A DNA stretch of 32,500 nucleotides from Chrysomallon squamiferum. Taxonomy: Eukaryota; Mollusca; Gastropoda; Neomphalida; Peltospiridae. The position numbers and the translations under genes were made by a program. The notes under the pieces are model-generated. The model saw only the letters and a program-made list of their open reading frames with translations. It was not told where the DNA came from and made no database searches. Below are positions 31,584 to 32,500 of this stretch, in pieces. Positions within the stretch are counted from its first letter, which is position 1. Each line of letters begins with the position of its first letter. The DNA lies in contig CM022669.1 in assembly GCA_012295275.1 (NCBI GenBank), positions 1,453,073-1,485,572 of the forward strand, in the 5' to 3' direction.

Positions 31584-32500
31584 AAATAACTAGATTTTCT
31601 CAAACTGACTGTTTTAATGGACAGTCATGTGGAAAAAGAGAGAAGCTTAATCTTGAAGATAGGGGTTGGAAAACAAACTGATTTTTTAAAGTTTTATTTT
31701 CCATGTTTTCGGCTTTATCTCGTAGATGTCCATTAATTATCAAACCTGTAAATTAATTGCTTTCTTTAGAAATTATAATTGTACATACTTTTTGGTTTAA
31801 GAATAAGTTCGAATAAAATTAAAGTATCTTGAAGAATTTGAAATACACACGGACAGAAATTTATATTTCATTTTAATACATGTCTATATATATATATATA
31901 TATATATATTAAATCTTTATATATACGTCTACATATAAGGACAAATAATAAAAAAAAGAGAAAAAAGAGCATGAATACACTGACAAATGAATGAAGGTTC
32001 ATCTTGGAAAAAACATCTCGTGTCAAGTAGTTCTACTCTTTGCTGAATTTTCCACTGAAACTGGAAATCGTGTTAGCTGGTGCGGTGAACTCTTTGTCAG
32101 TAAACGAATTCAACATTTCACTTAATTTTCACTAACAAAGTGCAATCCTCTTTCCTACTTGTCTTAGCAGAAAACTTTACATTTTGCAGTTAACTAATTT
32201 CAATTATATTTCGAGAAAATCTTCCTCAGTTACTGAATAGGCTTTTTTACGTCTTTCTTTTTTTTATATTATTTTGATGAACAATTTAGAAAAAGGACTG
32301 TGCTTTGTATCATTTTTCATTTTCGTTTGTCGACGTGCACGTGTACTTTTACACATTAAAAATAATTATACATGTGAACATGTAGCTCATTATATTTAAA
32401 GATAATTGTATACGTGTGTCTTTTTAACATTTAAAGATAATTATAGATATTTATATGTAACTTATTATATTTGGAAATTATAAAGTGTATATTTAGTTTA
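31004..32500. other. AT-rich sequence to window end
   Basis: Contains an AAAT run at about 31549-31584 and a TA run at about 31884-31910. No exon or RNA gene recognised. If the candidate exon at 30949 is real, this would be its first intron. Confidence 0.5.

Overview
This is an AT-rich, intron-rich, microsatellite-laden animal nuclear sequence. One gene is recognised with certainty: the complete coding part of CACTIN (cactin) on the + strand, 11226..27124. It has 19 coding exons, 18 GT-AG introns and 744 codons plus a TAG stop. The protein is close in length to vertebrate cactin (about 758 aa). It has an RS-rich N-terminus, the conserved middle region and the almost invariant C-terminus ending FKRYRYRR. 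Base composition, intron size and the amount of simple repeat suggest an invertebrate, perhaps a lophotrochozoan such as a mollusc. That placement is inference, not proof.

Layout. Positions 1..11000 hold no gene that I can recognise. They are dominated by simple repeats: two long GT-rich tracts (734..1225 and 3395..4128), TATC, CT, TTA, TTG and TATG runs. Four minisatellites also lie here, with 31-bp, 8-bp, 52-bp and 29-bp units. Small CpG-richer patches at about 4480..4920, 5585..5670, 7385..7510 and 8360..8475 stand out from the AT-rich background. From about 11080 the sequence is the 5' flank and leader of CACTIN, and the gene runs to a TAGTAA double stop at 27122..27127. Intron 13 carries a decayed Tigger/pogo-type DNA transposon of about 1 kb (23246..24243), with inverted ends and TA flanks. 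Downstream of the stop a 27-bp minisatellite fills the 3' UTR, followed by candidate poly(A) signals and degenerate tandem repeats (27790..28075, 29160..29520, 30398..30660). Near the end a short open segment (30949..31003) looks like the first coding exon of a secreted or membrane protein whose remainder lies beyond or deep in the flank. It is only a candidate.

Biology. Cactin is a nuclear RS-type protein of the late spliceosome (C complex). In flies it was first found as a partner of the IkB protein Cactus. The other supported gene fragment, the Tigger transposase, is broken and inactive in appearance.

Most interesting structure. In four CACTIN introns a tandem repeat includes the splice junction itself: the donors of introns 4 and 9 and the acceptors of introns 10 and 11. 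The functional splice site is therefore one copy in an array of near-identical decoys. The 3' UTR repeat starts shortly after the stop codon, and the RS exon contains its own tandem duplication. No new defence, mobile or metabolic system was found.
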